A DNA stretch of 17,080 nucleotides from the NCBI GenBank assembly GCA_026967815.1, contig JAPUUO010000019.1, forward strand, positions 1 to 17,080, given 5' to 3'. Positions 1-7,545 of this stretch are shown piece after piece. Both the position numbers and the translations under genes were made by a program. Positions within the stretch are counted from its first letter, which is position 1. Each line of letters starts with the position of its first letter. The notes under the pieces were generated by a model that was not told where the DNA came from, did no database searches, and worked only from the letters and a program-made list of their open reading frames with translations. The stretch is from Candidatus Bathyarchaeota archaeon (GTDB taxonomy: Archaea; Thermoproteota; Bathyarchaeia; Bathyarchaeales; Bathyarchaeaceae).

Positions 1-229
1 CATTAAACAACCACATCGAAAAAATCGATGTCGAATCTTGCCAAACTATGCCTCTTTTGATCATTGCTGCATAATGTACTGTGTCAAAACCCACAGGATA
101 TGGATACGACAAAACCTCCGGAATCAATCTAACGACGAAGCCTAGTGCAAAAGAAAGAAGAACTGCTTTTCTATCACTTAAGTTAGCTGCCTGTGTCCGT
201 AACCAATTCAAATCGAAAAGTCTAGACAT
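1..229 (-). CDS. Multi-pass membrane protein, likely GT-C glycosyltransferase (N-terminal part)
   Basis: An open frame runs from an ATG at 229 to the left edge of the window, giving 76 residues with no stop. The N-terminus is short and cytoplasmic-looking, followed by a hydrophobic helix at about residues 23-40 and then the segment PYPVGFDTVHYAAMI. An acidic residue (Asp49) just after the first membrane helix, before a Tyr-rich loop, is the usual arrangement in GT-C/PMT-type lipid-linked-sugar glycosyltransferases and related archaeal polytopic proteins. An in-frame stop at 236-238 limits the upstream extension. The start lies 33 bases after the end of the glycosyltransferase gene on the same strand, so the two are probably co-transcribed and both serve envelope or glycan synthesis. 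The membrane character and coding status are fairly secure. The GT-C assignment is an inference from the N-terminus only. Confidence 0.6.
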   Translation of the reverse strand, partial: MSRLFDLNWLRTQAANLSDRKAVLLSFALGFVVRLIPEVLSYPYPVGFDTVHYAAMIKRGIVWQDSTSIFSMWLFN

Positions 230-262
230 TCTTGATCAACAAAACAATATTAGAATAAGATT

Positions 263-1495
263 CTATGCAGCATCTACAGTTACGTGTCCGCTCTTTGGCG
301 TTCTCGTCCATTTCTGCGGCTTTCTCAAAAGTGCTCGTACATGAACGTAAAGCGATACAGAAGCAAGCAGAATCCAATCCAAATAAAGCAGTGGAACGTA
401 AACAGCGTTTTTCGGAGTTGCAGCAACAACTATCATCGAAGTAAGTACATTCAGAAACAGCAAAGTCATGCCGAGAACCTGCACAATTGGAATTCCAGCT
501 GTCTGAACCACACCAGAGTTTAGTGCGCCGTAAATTGCCATTACATACCCGATTAAGCCAAGAATCAACATCAAAGGAAAGAGCAACATAAGCTGAGCAT
601 CAAGCGTTTTCCAGTTAGGATCTTTCAAAAAGCCCACATGCTTTGCAGCCGCTTGCGTATAACCCCTCAACCATTTCATACGTTGCTTCACAAACGATCT
701 CAGCTTTGCAGGAGCTTCAACCATCGCCTTCACCCGAACATATTTCACTCTATGACCCTTTCTCGCAAGCCTCAAAGAAATCTCCGTATCTTCCGACAAA
801 GCATTGGAATCCCAATACCCAACCTCTTCCAGAACACTCCGTCTAATATACTGATTCGTCCCCAACAAAGGAACAAACAGGTTCATCCTGTCCCTGCCTA
901 GCTGTTGAATATTAACAATGAAGTCATTCAAGACCGAAAGCCTCGTTATCGCATTCTCATCCGGGTTAAGCGTTTCCAATTCCCCTTGCACAGCCGCTAC
1001 GTTCTGATCTCCAAAATGAGGCACCACTTCCTCTAAAGTATCAGGCTCCAACATCGTATCTGCATCAAAAATCGCAACAATTTCGCCCGTCGCGTGTTTC
1101 GCAGCGTAGTTTATGGCCGAAGGCTTCCCGTTGCTCTCACCATTACGATGACACTTAATCAATGAAGGATACTCATCAGCCCACTTCTGGGCTATTTGGC
1201 GTGTACTATCTGTCGAACCATCTTCTACAATGAGAATCTCTTTTCGAGGATAAGTCAAATTCACCAAATTTTCGAGAAGACGTTCTATAACGTTTTCCTC
1301 ATTCTTCACAGGCACTATTATTGACACCAGAGGTTGAAGATCACCAGTGGAACCTTCTGCGTCTAACGAAGTTTCTTGGCGCTTCTTAGTTTTGAACCAT
1401 TCTCTGAGACCGACGATAACCGATGGCAAATTATATGTGACCCACAAAAACATCACTAGAACAATAATTGTTGATAGTGAATATATTACGTTCAC
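263..1495 (-). CDS. Processive family-2 glycosyltransferase, membrane-bound
   Basis: This 410-aa protein has the layout of NodC/hyaluronan-synthase/BcsA-like GT2 enzymes. It has one N-terminal membrane helix (about residues 3-22), a cytoplasmic GT-A domain, and about three C-terminal helices (about 300-390). Visible motifs are VSIIVPVKNEE (57-67), EDGSTD (91-96, nucleotide binding), DAD (144-146, metal binding), SEDTE (234-238, catalytic base region) and QRMKW (271-275), matching the QxxRW motif of processive enzymes except for Lys in place of Arg. It should transfer sugars from a nucleotide donor to a growing polysaccharide or lipid-linked glycan at the inner face of the membrane. The start is GTG, with an AAGGAG site 8 bases upstream that supports it. 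It lies between a hypothetical gene (33 bases upstream) and the membrane protein at 1-229. The sugar specificity cannot be read from the sequence. Confidence 0.9.
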   Translation of the reverse strand: MNVIYSLSTIIVLVMFLWVTYNLPSVIVGLREWFKTKKRQETSLDAEGSTGDLQPLVSIIVPVKNEENVIERLLENLVNLTYPRKEILIVEDGSTDSTRQIAQKWADEYPSLIKCHRNGESNGKPSAINYAAKHATGEIVAIFDADTMLEPDTLEEVVPHFGDQNVAAVQGELETLNPDENAITRLSVLNDFIVNIQQLGRDRMNLFVPLLGTNQYIRRSVLEEVGYWDSNALSEDTEISLRLARKGHRVKYVRVKAMVEAPAKLRSFVKQRMKWLRGYTQAAAKHVGFLKDPNWKTLDAQLMLLFPLMLILGLIGYVMAIYGALNSGVVQTAGIPIVQVLGMTLLFLNVLTSMIVVAATPKNAVYVPLLYLDWILLASVSLYVHVRALLRKPQKWTRTPKSGHVTVDAA

Positions 1496-1527
1496 TTATG
1501 TTTCTCCTTGTACGCGGGACTAACTTC

Positions 1528-1914
1528 TCACGGGTTACCGACACCAAGCGTGTTCATATGCAGTACAGCAAGATACCGAACGAACTTGCGCTCTGTCTTC
1601 CACAAAAAGGCAGAAACATTACCCCAAGATTGAGCAATCAAACCCAATTTTCTAGCGAGATGCCGACCCACTTTCCTTGCAAACCGCTCAACCTTGCTTT
1701 CAAAAGCTGTTAACAGCTTGGTCATGAGAGAAGTCAGCACCTTAGTTAGGAGGAGACTACGTACTCTTTTGACAAATCTAACAGTTAGCTCAATTTGCGC
1801 TCGCTCAGCTCTGTTCAATACTCTAAACCAGACGCCTTTCCGAATAGCCTTAGTTCTTATCTTAGCCAGTCTACCTCTTGATATCCTAACCTGAAACGGA
1901 GTAAGGTTGACTAT
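1528..1914 (-). CDS. Conserved-looking hypothetical protein, basic and helical; apparent ATA start
   Basis: I cannot assign a function. The frame encodes up to 128 residues, very rich in Arg/Lys and amphipathic helices, with a Trp-containing C-terminal segment (LIAQSWGN and KFVRYLAVLHMN). It has the look of a small archaeal family of unknown role. The first conventional start in frame is TTG at 1818 (96 aa). The frame stays coding-like for another 32 codons upstream, including the patterned segment GRLAKIRTKAIRKGVWFRVL. The only sensible initiation point there is ATA at 1912-1914, placed 8 bases after a strong GAGGAGG site. The in-frame stop at 1942-1944 excludes a longer form. The gene precedes the glycosyltransferase by 33 bases and probably shares its transcript. 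The conservative alternative is 1528-1818 with a TTG start. Confidence 0.6.
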   Translation of the reverse strand: MVNLTPFQVRISRGRLAKIRTKAIRKGVWFRVLNRAERAQIELTVRFVKRVRSLLLTKVLTSLMTKLLTAFESKVERFARKVGRHLARKLGLIAQSWGNVSAFLWKTERKFVRYLAVLHMNTLGVGNP

Positions 1915-2156
1915 TTTCTGCGCCTCCTCTGGTGAGTTGTGTCATGCTCAAAAGACATGTTATGTGCCAAACGTTTCAATATAAGAGTTACCTTAAAACA
2001 AGTCTTTTGCGCTGAGAGTTGTTCCAAGTTTGAGTCTTCTAGCTATGCAAGACACGTAAACCTGAAAACAAAGCTTTCCAAAACAACTTTCACAAGTGAA
2101 TTCGGATCGAGGTCTTCTTGAATTGACCTACGCCTGTTGCAGCAACAATGTGAAGA
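1915..2156. other. Divergent intergenic region, 242 bases
   Basis: This stretch separates the minus-strand envelope cluster from the plus-strand kleisin-like gene. It holds the ribosome site described at 1923-1929 and a TATA-like stretch on the minus strand near 1976-1985 (TCTTATATTG), about 65 bases before the ATA start. I see no convincing TATA element close to 2157 on the plus strand. A 60-codon plus-strand frame at 1939-2121 has no ribosome site and Ser/Cys-rich, unpatterned sequence, so I do not count it as a gene. Confidence 0.4.
1923..1929 (-). promoter_or_regulatory. Strong Shine-Dalgarno that argues for an ATA start at 1914
   Basis: On the minus strand GAGGAGG occupies 1929 to 1923. 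Eight bases separate it from ATA at 1914. No ATG, GTG or TTG in frame lies within reach, so this site has no other obvious start to serve. Confidence 0.5.
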
Positions 2157-3047
2157 TTGAAAAATCATTTTCAGAGCGGTTTATATCCCTCACTTCTTCA
2201 ATATTATGAAACCAATGAGGCAGAACCTTTGCCCTCGAAAAGACAAAAAAAGAAACACGGTGAGGAACATCTTCAAAGTATTATCAACTTATGCAAGTCA
2301 ATAGAAGACAAGGGCATTGATCCCTTCTTGGTTGAAATAGACGACGTGATAGGCATCATTCAAGAGTACTTTCCAGAATGGAAATCGATGGAAGAAATCA
2401 ACTTAGACGCAGAAGCCATAAATCGCTTGGCGTCAGTGATCAAACTTCAAAGCGACTGGGTGAGACATAGATCTACTTCCTTGTATACCGACCCATTTCT
2501 TCTAGAAGAAAAAATCCGAACGCTGAGCAAAGAAGAACTTATTGATTTCTTTCTCAGGGCTTGGCATCCCATAATCGAGTTAGAGCAGATTTCACCGTAC
2601 AGCCTAGCGAACGCCGTTGAATATTGGAAGAGTTTGCTTCCGCTGGATGAACGATGGCTCAAAACTAAGGCTGTGGAAACTGAGCTTGGAGCTACTTCAC
2701 GAGAAGAATTAATTAAACAAAGAATACTTTTGGAAAAGGCTTTCACAGAACAGTTAGAGTCTCTCTGGGAAGAATTGAAAAGCAAGGTCGGAGAGGCTGG
2801 TAGAATCCTCTACTGGGACTTTGTAGGCAAGAATTCCTACGAGGAGACCTTGCGACAAGCTTACATGACAAGTTTTCTTGTTACTTACGGTTATGCCACC
2901 TTAGATGTGTATCGCCTAGAGGAAGAGGTGTACATTAGACCCTTTCAAAAGCCGGTTTCCACGACTAGCAAAAAACAACTAGTATCGGTTCCTCTTCCAG
3001 TAAACTATGAGGAGTGGGAGAAATGGAAAAACCACCAGCAAGATTGA
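2157..3047 (+). CDS. Kleisin-like (ScpA-type) SMC partner, putative
   Basis: This 296-aa soluble protein starts at TTG, two codons after an in-frame TGA at 2151-2153. Residues 40-108 fit the ScpA N-terminal pattern: a helix, then GIDPFLVEIDDVIGIIQEYF, then INLDAEAINRLASVIKLQSDWVR. This resembles the kleisin stretch 'DP-x-IDI ... DL ... LLRxKS' that packs against the SMC neck. The middle is acidic and helical. Residues 230-263 (AYMTSFLVTYGYATLDVYRL then EEEVYIRP) resemble the C-terminal winged helix of kleisins. The length is typical of ScpA. The next gene overlaps its last 25 bases and looks like a KITE subunit, which supports the reading as an SMC-complex module for chromosome organisation. 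The assignment rests on pattern recognition by eye, without an alignment. No good ribosome site precedes the TTG, so the exact start is uncertain. Confidence 0.55.
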   Translation: MKNHFQSGLYPSLLQYYETNEAEPLPSKRQKKKHGEEHLQSIINLCKSIEDKGIDPFLVEIDDVIGIIQEYFPEWKSMEEINLDAEAINRLASVIKLQSDWVRHRSTSLYTDPFLLEEKIRTLSKEELIDFFLRAWHPIIELEQISPYSLANAVEYWKSLLPLDERWLKTKAVETELGATSREELIKQRILLEKAFTEQLESLWEELKSKVGEAGRILYWDFVGKNSYEETLRQAYMTSFLVTYGYATLDVYRLEEEVYIRPFQKPVSTTSKKQLVSVPLPVNYEEWEKWKNHQQD

Positions 3048-3601
3048 AACGAAAAGCTCTTTACTCAAGGAAAATCAAGAAAGCAACGCACCTGTTGTTT
3101 TACAAACGTCACAGGAAACCTGGAGTCAAAGGCTGGGAGCTAAGGCGAAGCCTCGGATCTGACTATCCCAAAGTGATTCGACTCTTGGACAGCTCTCTGG
3201 AAAAACTTGATTTACAAGTGAAAACAGTTTATGAAGGAGAAAAACCCGTTGAAAAGCCCACTTCAGCACAGTTGGACAAGGCGAGATTCTATGTAACTCT
3301 CCGGGGCACGATTACTCCAAAGGAAACCAAACTCTGCGGCTGGCGCATCGACGACATCGCCGGTCTAGCTATGACTGTTTCTTATGTAATATCAAAGAAA
3401 GGAAAAGCACCTCGAGAGGACATAGAAGAGCTTCTACGTGACAAGCTTCCCGGCTGGAGAGTTGACATAAACCTGGACCGATACATTCGAGCAGGATACT
3501 TGGCTGAAGATGAAAACTCCCAACTATATTTGGATTGGAGAACAAGAGCCGAAGTAGACCAAAAAACTCTGGTAAATGTACTTCTCGGAGTTGAAAGTTG
3601 A
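3023..3601 (+). CDS. Tandem winged-helix KITE/MAGE-like protein, putative ScpB-like partner
   Basis: The protein has 192 residues, starting at ATG 3023 with a GAGGAG site at 3009-3014 and an 8-base spacer. A GTG at 3014 would add three residues but overlaps that site. The N-terminus is basic (about residues 1-25). Two winged-helix-like units follow. The first includes RHRKPGVKGWELRR, then a helix ending IRLLDSSLEKLDLQVKTV and a strand RFYVTL. The second is AGLAMTVSYVISKKGKAPRE with DIEELL and a wing ending GYLAEDENSQLYLDW. This tandem arrangement is that of KITE proteins (ScpB, Nse1, Nse3/MAGE), which bind kleisins. The overlap with the kleisin-like gene upstream implies translational coupling and a 1:1 or 2:1 complex. 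An alternative is a DNA-binding regulator. The confidence reflects assignment without an alignment. Confidence 0.5.
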   Translation: MEKPPARLKRKALYSRKIKKATHLLFYKRHRKPGVKGWELRRSLGSDYPKVIRLLDSSLEKLDLQVKTVYEGEKPVEKPTSAQLDKARFYVTLRGTITPKETKLCGWRIDDIAGLAMTVSYVISKKGKAPREDIEELLRDKLPGWRVDINLDRYIRAGYLAEDENSQLYLDWRTRAEVDQKTLVNVLLGVES

Positions 3602-3611
3602 AAGTCTTGAC

Positions 3612-4304
3612 CTACTTTCTCGCTTTTCTATAAGCCACAAAAATCATGATGACTATGACGATAGCACCTAGAGGCAGAAATGGACTGTTCAGCAACGTAT
3701 CCTCAAACGCCAGTGACACGTTAAAAACTATTACATCATTATCCAAATGAACGTCAACTGCTCCTTCTGGCAACAAGAACTGGAACAACATTTCAAAAGG
3801 GCTATCAACGCTTCTCTCGAAGGCCGCATCGTTCACTTGTTGCCACTCAGTCAAGGGAACACCAACAGCCTCTTCAAGGTCAATGGAAAAATCCTGAGTA
3901 AAACTGACTTCGAAATTTCTCCAATCGGTACTAACACGAAAAGTTCGCGTCATACTTGTCTCATTCAAAGTATAACTAATAATATCAGAGCCGGCTATAT
4001 GAAATCCTACACGAATGGAGTGCAAGTCATCATCAAAGACTTCTTGGTTTAAATCGTAAATTACTCTGGCACTTGCCAGATTTTCCTGCTCAAAACTTTC
4101 CATAATGATATTGGGAATGGTTGACACGTCAAATCCTTGCGCTTGTATTTCGTCATAGAGTTCCGGCTCAATGTTTACTAAATTAAAATTAACATATAGG
4201 CTCTCGCTAATTGTAGCGTCTATAGTAACGACAGAGTCTGCTGCCACCAGAGGCGTTGCTGAAAGAATAAGCAAGATGAAAGATATTATCAACAACTTTT
4301 TCAT
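3612..4304 (-). CDS. Secreted, C-terminally membrane-anchored hypothetical protein
   Basis: This 230-aa protein has a clear signal peptide: MKK, then a hydrophobic core LLIISFILLILSATPLV, with cleavage likely near Ala21-Ala22. It ends with a membrane helix (about 208-225, LPLGAIVIVIMIFVAY) and a basic tail RKARK, so the bulk should be displayed outside the cell. The intervening ~185 residues are acidic and strand-rich, with repeated alternating hydrophobic stretches and no cysteines. I recognise no enzyme motif, so an adhesive or surface-layer-associated role is possible. Its ATG lies 17 bases after the stop of the PfpI gene on the same strand, so the two probably form an operon. It converges on the KITE-like gene with only 10 bases between the stop codons. 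Confidence 0.75.
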   Translation of the reverse strand: MKKLLIISFILLILSATPLVAADSVVTIDATISESLYVNFNLVNIEPELYDEIQAQGFDVSTIPNIIMESFEQENLASARVIYDLNQEVFDDDLHSIRVGFHIAGSDIISYTLNETSMTRTFRVSTDWRNFEVSFTQDFSIDLEEAVGVPLTEWQQVNDAAFERSVDSPFEMLFQFLLPEGAVDVHLDNDVIVFNVSLAFEDTLLNSPFLPLGAIVIVIMIFVAYRKARK

Positions 4305-4321
4305 TTGTCTTCACTGAGGTT

Positions 4322-4846
4322 CTAAGTTTTCGACAAAGCCCTAATTATTTCTTTGCAGAATTGAGGCAAATCTGGAGGAAACCTTGAAGTCACGATGTTT
4401 TCATCTCTCACGACAGCCTTGTCTTGCACAGTTGCTCCAGCATTCTTGAGGTCATCCCACAAAGGTCTTACAGCAGTAACTTTCCTGCCCTTTACTACTC
4501 TCGCCGAGATCAACACATGAGGTCCGTGACATATCGCAGCGATGAGCTTCCGCTTATCATTCATTTCGGCAACAAAGTCAAGCACTTCCTTGTACACTCT
4601 TAGCCTATCCGGAGCCCAACCGCCAGGGATTATTGCAGCATCGAAGTCGTCTGCTTTCAACTCTTTAATTGCCAGTTCCGCTGCCACTTCGATTCCATGC
4701 TTCCCGCAGATTGTCCCCTTTTCTAGAGCAGCAATTTCCACATCAGCTCCAGCTTCTATCAGACGATAATACGGATAAACCAGCTCTGTGTCCTCAAAAT
4801 TATTCGTGGAAATTATGACGACCTTTTTGTCACCTAATTCTCTCAT
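4322..4846 (-). CDS. DJ-1/PfpI family protein (intracellular protease/deglycase type)
   Basis: The product is 174 aa, the usual size for archaeal PfpI. The active-site features are all present: Glu18 in NFEDTEL, the nucleophile Cys106 with His107 in AAICHGPH (103-110), and the preceding PGGWAPD loop (74-80). EKGTICGKHG (42-51) and the C-terminal VTSRFPPDL segment are close to what I recall of Pyrococcus PH1704. Members of the family act as oligomeric cytoplasmic peptidases or as glyoxalase/protein deglycases, and the sequence does not separate these roles. The start is ATG, with a GGGAGA site about 8 bases upstream and a TATA-like element at 4886-4894. It heads a two-gene unit with the secreted anchored protein, which suggests that the pair may share a stress or quality-control context. 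Confidence 0.9.
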   Translation of the reverse strand: MRELGDKKVVIISTNNFEDTELVYPYYRLIEAGADVEIAALEKGTICGKHGIEVAAELAIKELKADDFDAAIIPGGWAPDRLRVYKEVLDFVAEMNDKRKLIAAICHGPHVLISARVVKGRKVTAVRPLWDDLKNAGATVQDKAVVRDENIVTSRFPPDLPQFCKEIIRALSKT

Positions 4847-4885
4847 GAATCGTTCTCCCTGTTGGCTAATCGTTAACGCTTTAAG

Positions 4886-4894
4886 CTTTAAAAG
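4886..4894 (-). promoter_or_regulatory. TATA-like promoter of the pfpI unit
   Basis: The minus strand reads CTTTTAAAG at 4894-4886, centred about 44 bases before the ATG at 4846. A start of transcription 25 bases further on would leave a leader of roughly 18 bases that includes the GGGAGA ribosome site. Confidence 0.45.
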
Positions 4895-4940
4895 ATTGCC
4901 TCTGAAGATATCTGCCGCGCAAAGCTCTCTGTTTTATGAG

Positions 4941-4946
4941 AAAAAA
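4941..4946 (-). terminator. Oligo-T tract after the bzd operon
   Basis: About 42 bases past the TAA of the oxidoreductase gene, the minus strand has an alternating GC run (GCGCGCGC) followed by six T residues (4946-4941). Archaeal termination commonly uses such T tracts. No stem-loop is obvious. Confidence 0.35.
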
Positions 4947-4987
4947 TGCGCGCGCGTTATGTTTCACTTGAGGTTCACATACATCTT

Positions 4988-7507
4988 TTAGTACAAGTCT
5001 TCTTCTAATCCCAAGTTCTGTTCTGGTAGTTTTCCGTGTTTTTTGAGAAACTGCTGAAGCAGTTCACTTTCTCGCATAGTAAACATTTTAGCTTCTTCAA
5101 AAATGAGATACTTAGCCTTCGGATTTGTTGTGAGTTGCTCCTCCAATTCCTTACGTAGATTTATTGTGCCTTTAATGTAGATCACCATTTTGTTTTCGTC
5201 AAGAAGTTGATAGATGCCTTCGGTTTCTCGAATTCCGGCTATGGTGGCAGTTTCGAGTTTTAGCCACTTTTCAGGTGGTAAAACTGGCGAGGCAATTTGA
5301 AGCCGGAGGTCGCATCTCAAACAACGCTTAGCCTCCTCTATCGCTAGCTTCTGATTTAAGCCCAACTCGACTTCAACAAAGTTTCCTCGGCGTTCTTCAA
5401 CTGGTAGAGTAGGCATTTCCACACGTCGCCTATAAGCAAAGCCTTCTTCTCTTCCAAGCCAAGGATTCGGCTCTTCCGGTGAAACAAGTTCTGTGGCCAA
5501 TTGTCCACTGCCGCCTAGGTATTTGTCAATAGCGATTGCTGCCTTTCTTCCTGAAGCTATAGCCTCCACGATAGAGGTTGGTCCGTCAACTATGTCGCCA
5601 CACGCGAAGATGCCTGAAAGAGCTGTTTTCATTGTAGAGTTATCTACTTTTATGGTTCCAATTAAAGAAGCTGTGAGCGAATTGGCGTCAAGCCATGAGC
5701 GATCAGAAGCTTGCCCGATGGCGAAGATAAACGTGTCCGCTTCAATCATCTTGGTTTCTGATTCGTCATATGCAGGATTGAACCTGCCTTCCTTGTCGAA
5801 TACTGATATGCATCGAAGAAGTTCGACGCTGGAGACCTTTCCGTCTCTCCCCAAGATTCTTTTGAGACCCCAAGAATTGTTAACTGTGATGTCCTCCTCA
5901 ATCACCTGTTGACGTTCCCATGGAAAAGCAGGCATCTCTTCCCAAGTTTCCAAGCAGGCAACTTGAACGTGTTTTGCATCCGATCTAAGAGCTGTTAATG
6001 CTACATCCATAGCGACGTTTCCACCGCCTAAAACCAAAACCTTCTCTCCAACTGTAACATCTTTGCCCAACCGAACGTCTCTCAAAAAGTTCAGGCCTCC
6101 CAGAACACCTTCTAACTCAGCGCCTTCAACCTTCAGTTTTCGACTCGATGGCAACCCAGTTGCGACGAGTATGGCGTCGTAGCTTTCCTTCAACTGTTCA
6201 AACGAAGATTCATCACCTACCGCAACGTTCGTCTTTATCTCCACGCCGAGCTCAACTATAAGCCTTAAGTCCTTTTGAAGCACCTCTCGCGGCAAGCGAT
6301 ATTCCTGAATGCCATAACGCATCATGCCACCCGGCTCTGGCATAGATTCAAAAATCGTTACTGAATAACCTAGCAAAGTAAGGTAGTATGCTGAAGTAAG
6401 CCCAGCTGCACCAGACCCAACGATGCCTACGCGCTTTCCAGTTGACGGCGCAATCTTAAGTTTTGACTTCCAATCTTCTGCGTCCTGATCCATTACAAAG
6501 CGTTTGAGAGCGCATATGGCTATAGGTTCATTAACTTCACGGCTTCGACACTTGTTTTCACACGGGCGCGCACAAGCATGCGCCAAAACTGAGGGAAGCG
6601 GAGCTTTCTCTCTAATAACCGCCGCAGCTTCAGCATTTAGTCCTTCTGAAATCAGATGAACATATCTTGGGACATCTACATCTGCAAAGCAAGCATGTTT
6701 GCAGGGAACTAGCACAATTTCTCGCTCCCCAACTATTGGCTCTTTCTCCATTAAGGCCCCAGTGGGACAAACTTCAACGCAAGCACCACAAAACTTGCAT
6801 GCAGAGTCCTTTAGGTTTGGACCAACGGTTCCAACAAGAGCTTCGCCATTCTTGTACACAAAGCCTAGCGCTTCAACTCCGCGTAGTTCTTGACAAGTTC
6901 TGACGCAGCGGGTGCAGCCAACACAGAGGTTAATGTCACGGACAAACAGAGGCTCATCTTCAACCACGGGCAGATCTGCTGGAATGTACCTCGGCGTGTC
7001 TTCTCTAACTCCAATGTATTCGGCTACTTTTTGCAGTTCACAATTTCCAAACTTAGGGCAGCAACGTTCAGCAACTGGCACATTTGTTGAGCACGGCTCT
7101 CGAGTGCAACCTTCCTTTTGAGCACAAACTAAACAGGCGTGAGGGTGTTTAGCCAAAATATCCATTAGTTTTTCGCGTCTAGCTTCAAGAACTCGCCTGT
7201 TGTCAGCAAAAACTCTCATTCCCTCAGCAACAACGGTGTCACAAGCAGGCACTAGATCTTGTTCTCCTTCTACTTCGATGAGACAGAGGTTACAACCTTC
7301 AAACTCCTTCTGGGGCTCATCACCGACGATTTTTTCGTTCCCACGATAAACGGTATCCGTGGCTTTCAACCTGCGAGAAGGCGGCAGATCAGGATGATAG
7401 CACAAAGAAGGAATGTAAATGTCGTTTTTCCTAGCAGCTTCCAATATAGACGTGCCTTGAGCTACTTCAACTTCGACGTCATTGATGTGCAACTTCACTG
7501 CTACCAT
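4988..7507 (-). CDS. NAD(P)H:ferredoxin oxidoreductase, NuoG-like/GltD-like fusion (BzdV-type) of the benzoyl-CoA reductase operon
   Basis: The product is 839 aa. Residues 1-90 form a [2Fe-2S] domain of the NuoG/HydA type (Cys36, Cys72, Cys75, Cys89; the usual first loop is enlarged by ~25 residues). Residues 121-158 resemble the NuoG His/Cys segment (HPHACLVC ... GNCELQ) but carry an insertion with additional cysteines (134, 139, 149, 150). A dicluster ferredoxin follows (Cys195/198/201/205 and 237/240/243/247). From 269 it is GltD-like: cluster cysteines 269, 273, 312, 316, 320; an FAD fold GSGAAG (364-369); an NAD(P) fold GGGNVAMD (494-501); and a C-terminal FAD motif FACGD (634-638). A CLRC pair (729-732) precedes a ~105-residue tail I do not recognise. 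It should move electrons between NAD(P)H and the ferredoxin encoded upstream. In Azoarcus the bzd cluster also carries a GltD-like BzdV with ferredoxin BzdM. It is the last gene of the operon. Confidence 0.8.
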   Translation of the reverse strand: MVAVKLHINDVEVEVAQGTSILEAARKNDIYIPSLCYHPDLPPSRRLKATDTVYRGNEKIVGDEPQKEFEGCNLCLIEVEGEQDLVPACDTVVAEGMRVFADNRRVLEARREKLMDILAKHPHACLVCAQKEGCTREPCSTNVPVAERCCPKFGNCELQKVAEYIGVREDTPRYIPADLPVVEDEPLFVRDINLCVGCTRCVRTCQELRGVEALGFVYKNGEALVGTVGPNLKDSACKFCGACVEVCPTGALMEKEPIVGEREIVLVPCKHACFADVDVPRYVHLISEGLNAEAAAVIREKAPLPSVLAHACARPCENKCRSREVNEPIAICALKRFVMDQDAEDWKSKLKIAPSTGKRVGIVGSGAAGLTSAYYLTLLGYSVTIFESMPEPGGMMRYGIQEYRLPREVLQKDLRLIVELGVEIKTNVAVGDESSFEQLKESYDAILVATGLPSSRKLKVEGAELEGVLGGLNFLRDVRLGKDVTVGEKVLVLGGGNVAMDVALTALRSDAKHVQVACLETWEEMPAFPWERQQVIEEDITVNNSWGLKRILGRDGKVSSVELLRCISVFDKEGRFNPAYDESETKMIEADTFIFAIGQASDRSWLDANSLTASLIGTIKVDNSTMKTALSGIFACGDIVDGPTSIVEAIASGRKAAIAIDKYLGGSGQLATELVSPEEPNPWLGREEGFAYRRRVEMPTLPVEERRGNFVEVELGLNQKLAIEEAKRCLRCDLRLQIASPVLPPEKWLKLETATIAGIRETEGIYQLLDENKMVIYIKGTINLRKELEEQLTTNPKAKYLIFEEAKMFTMRESELLQQFLKKHGKLPEQNLGLEEDLY

Positions 7508-7545
7508 GAGAATCTGTTTCCATATGAACTATTTTTCGCAGCATG

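Noticed and set aside
1939..2121. 60-codon plus-strand frame in the divergent intergenic region
   Set aside because: No ribosome site, Ser/Cys-rich unpatterned sequence, and it overlaps the likely 5' region of the minus-strand gene.
4947..4956. Alternating GC run (GCGCGCGC) as a structured element
   Set aside because: Too short and self-complementary to form a hairpin with a loop; mentioned only as the sequence before the T tract.
5493..5912. 139-codon plus-strand frame
   Set aside because: Antisense to the GltD-like half of the oxidoreductase; no family pattern and no ribosome site.
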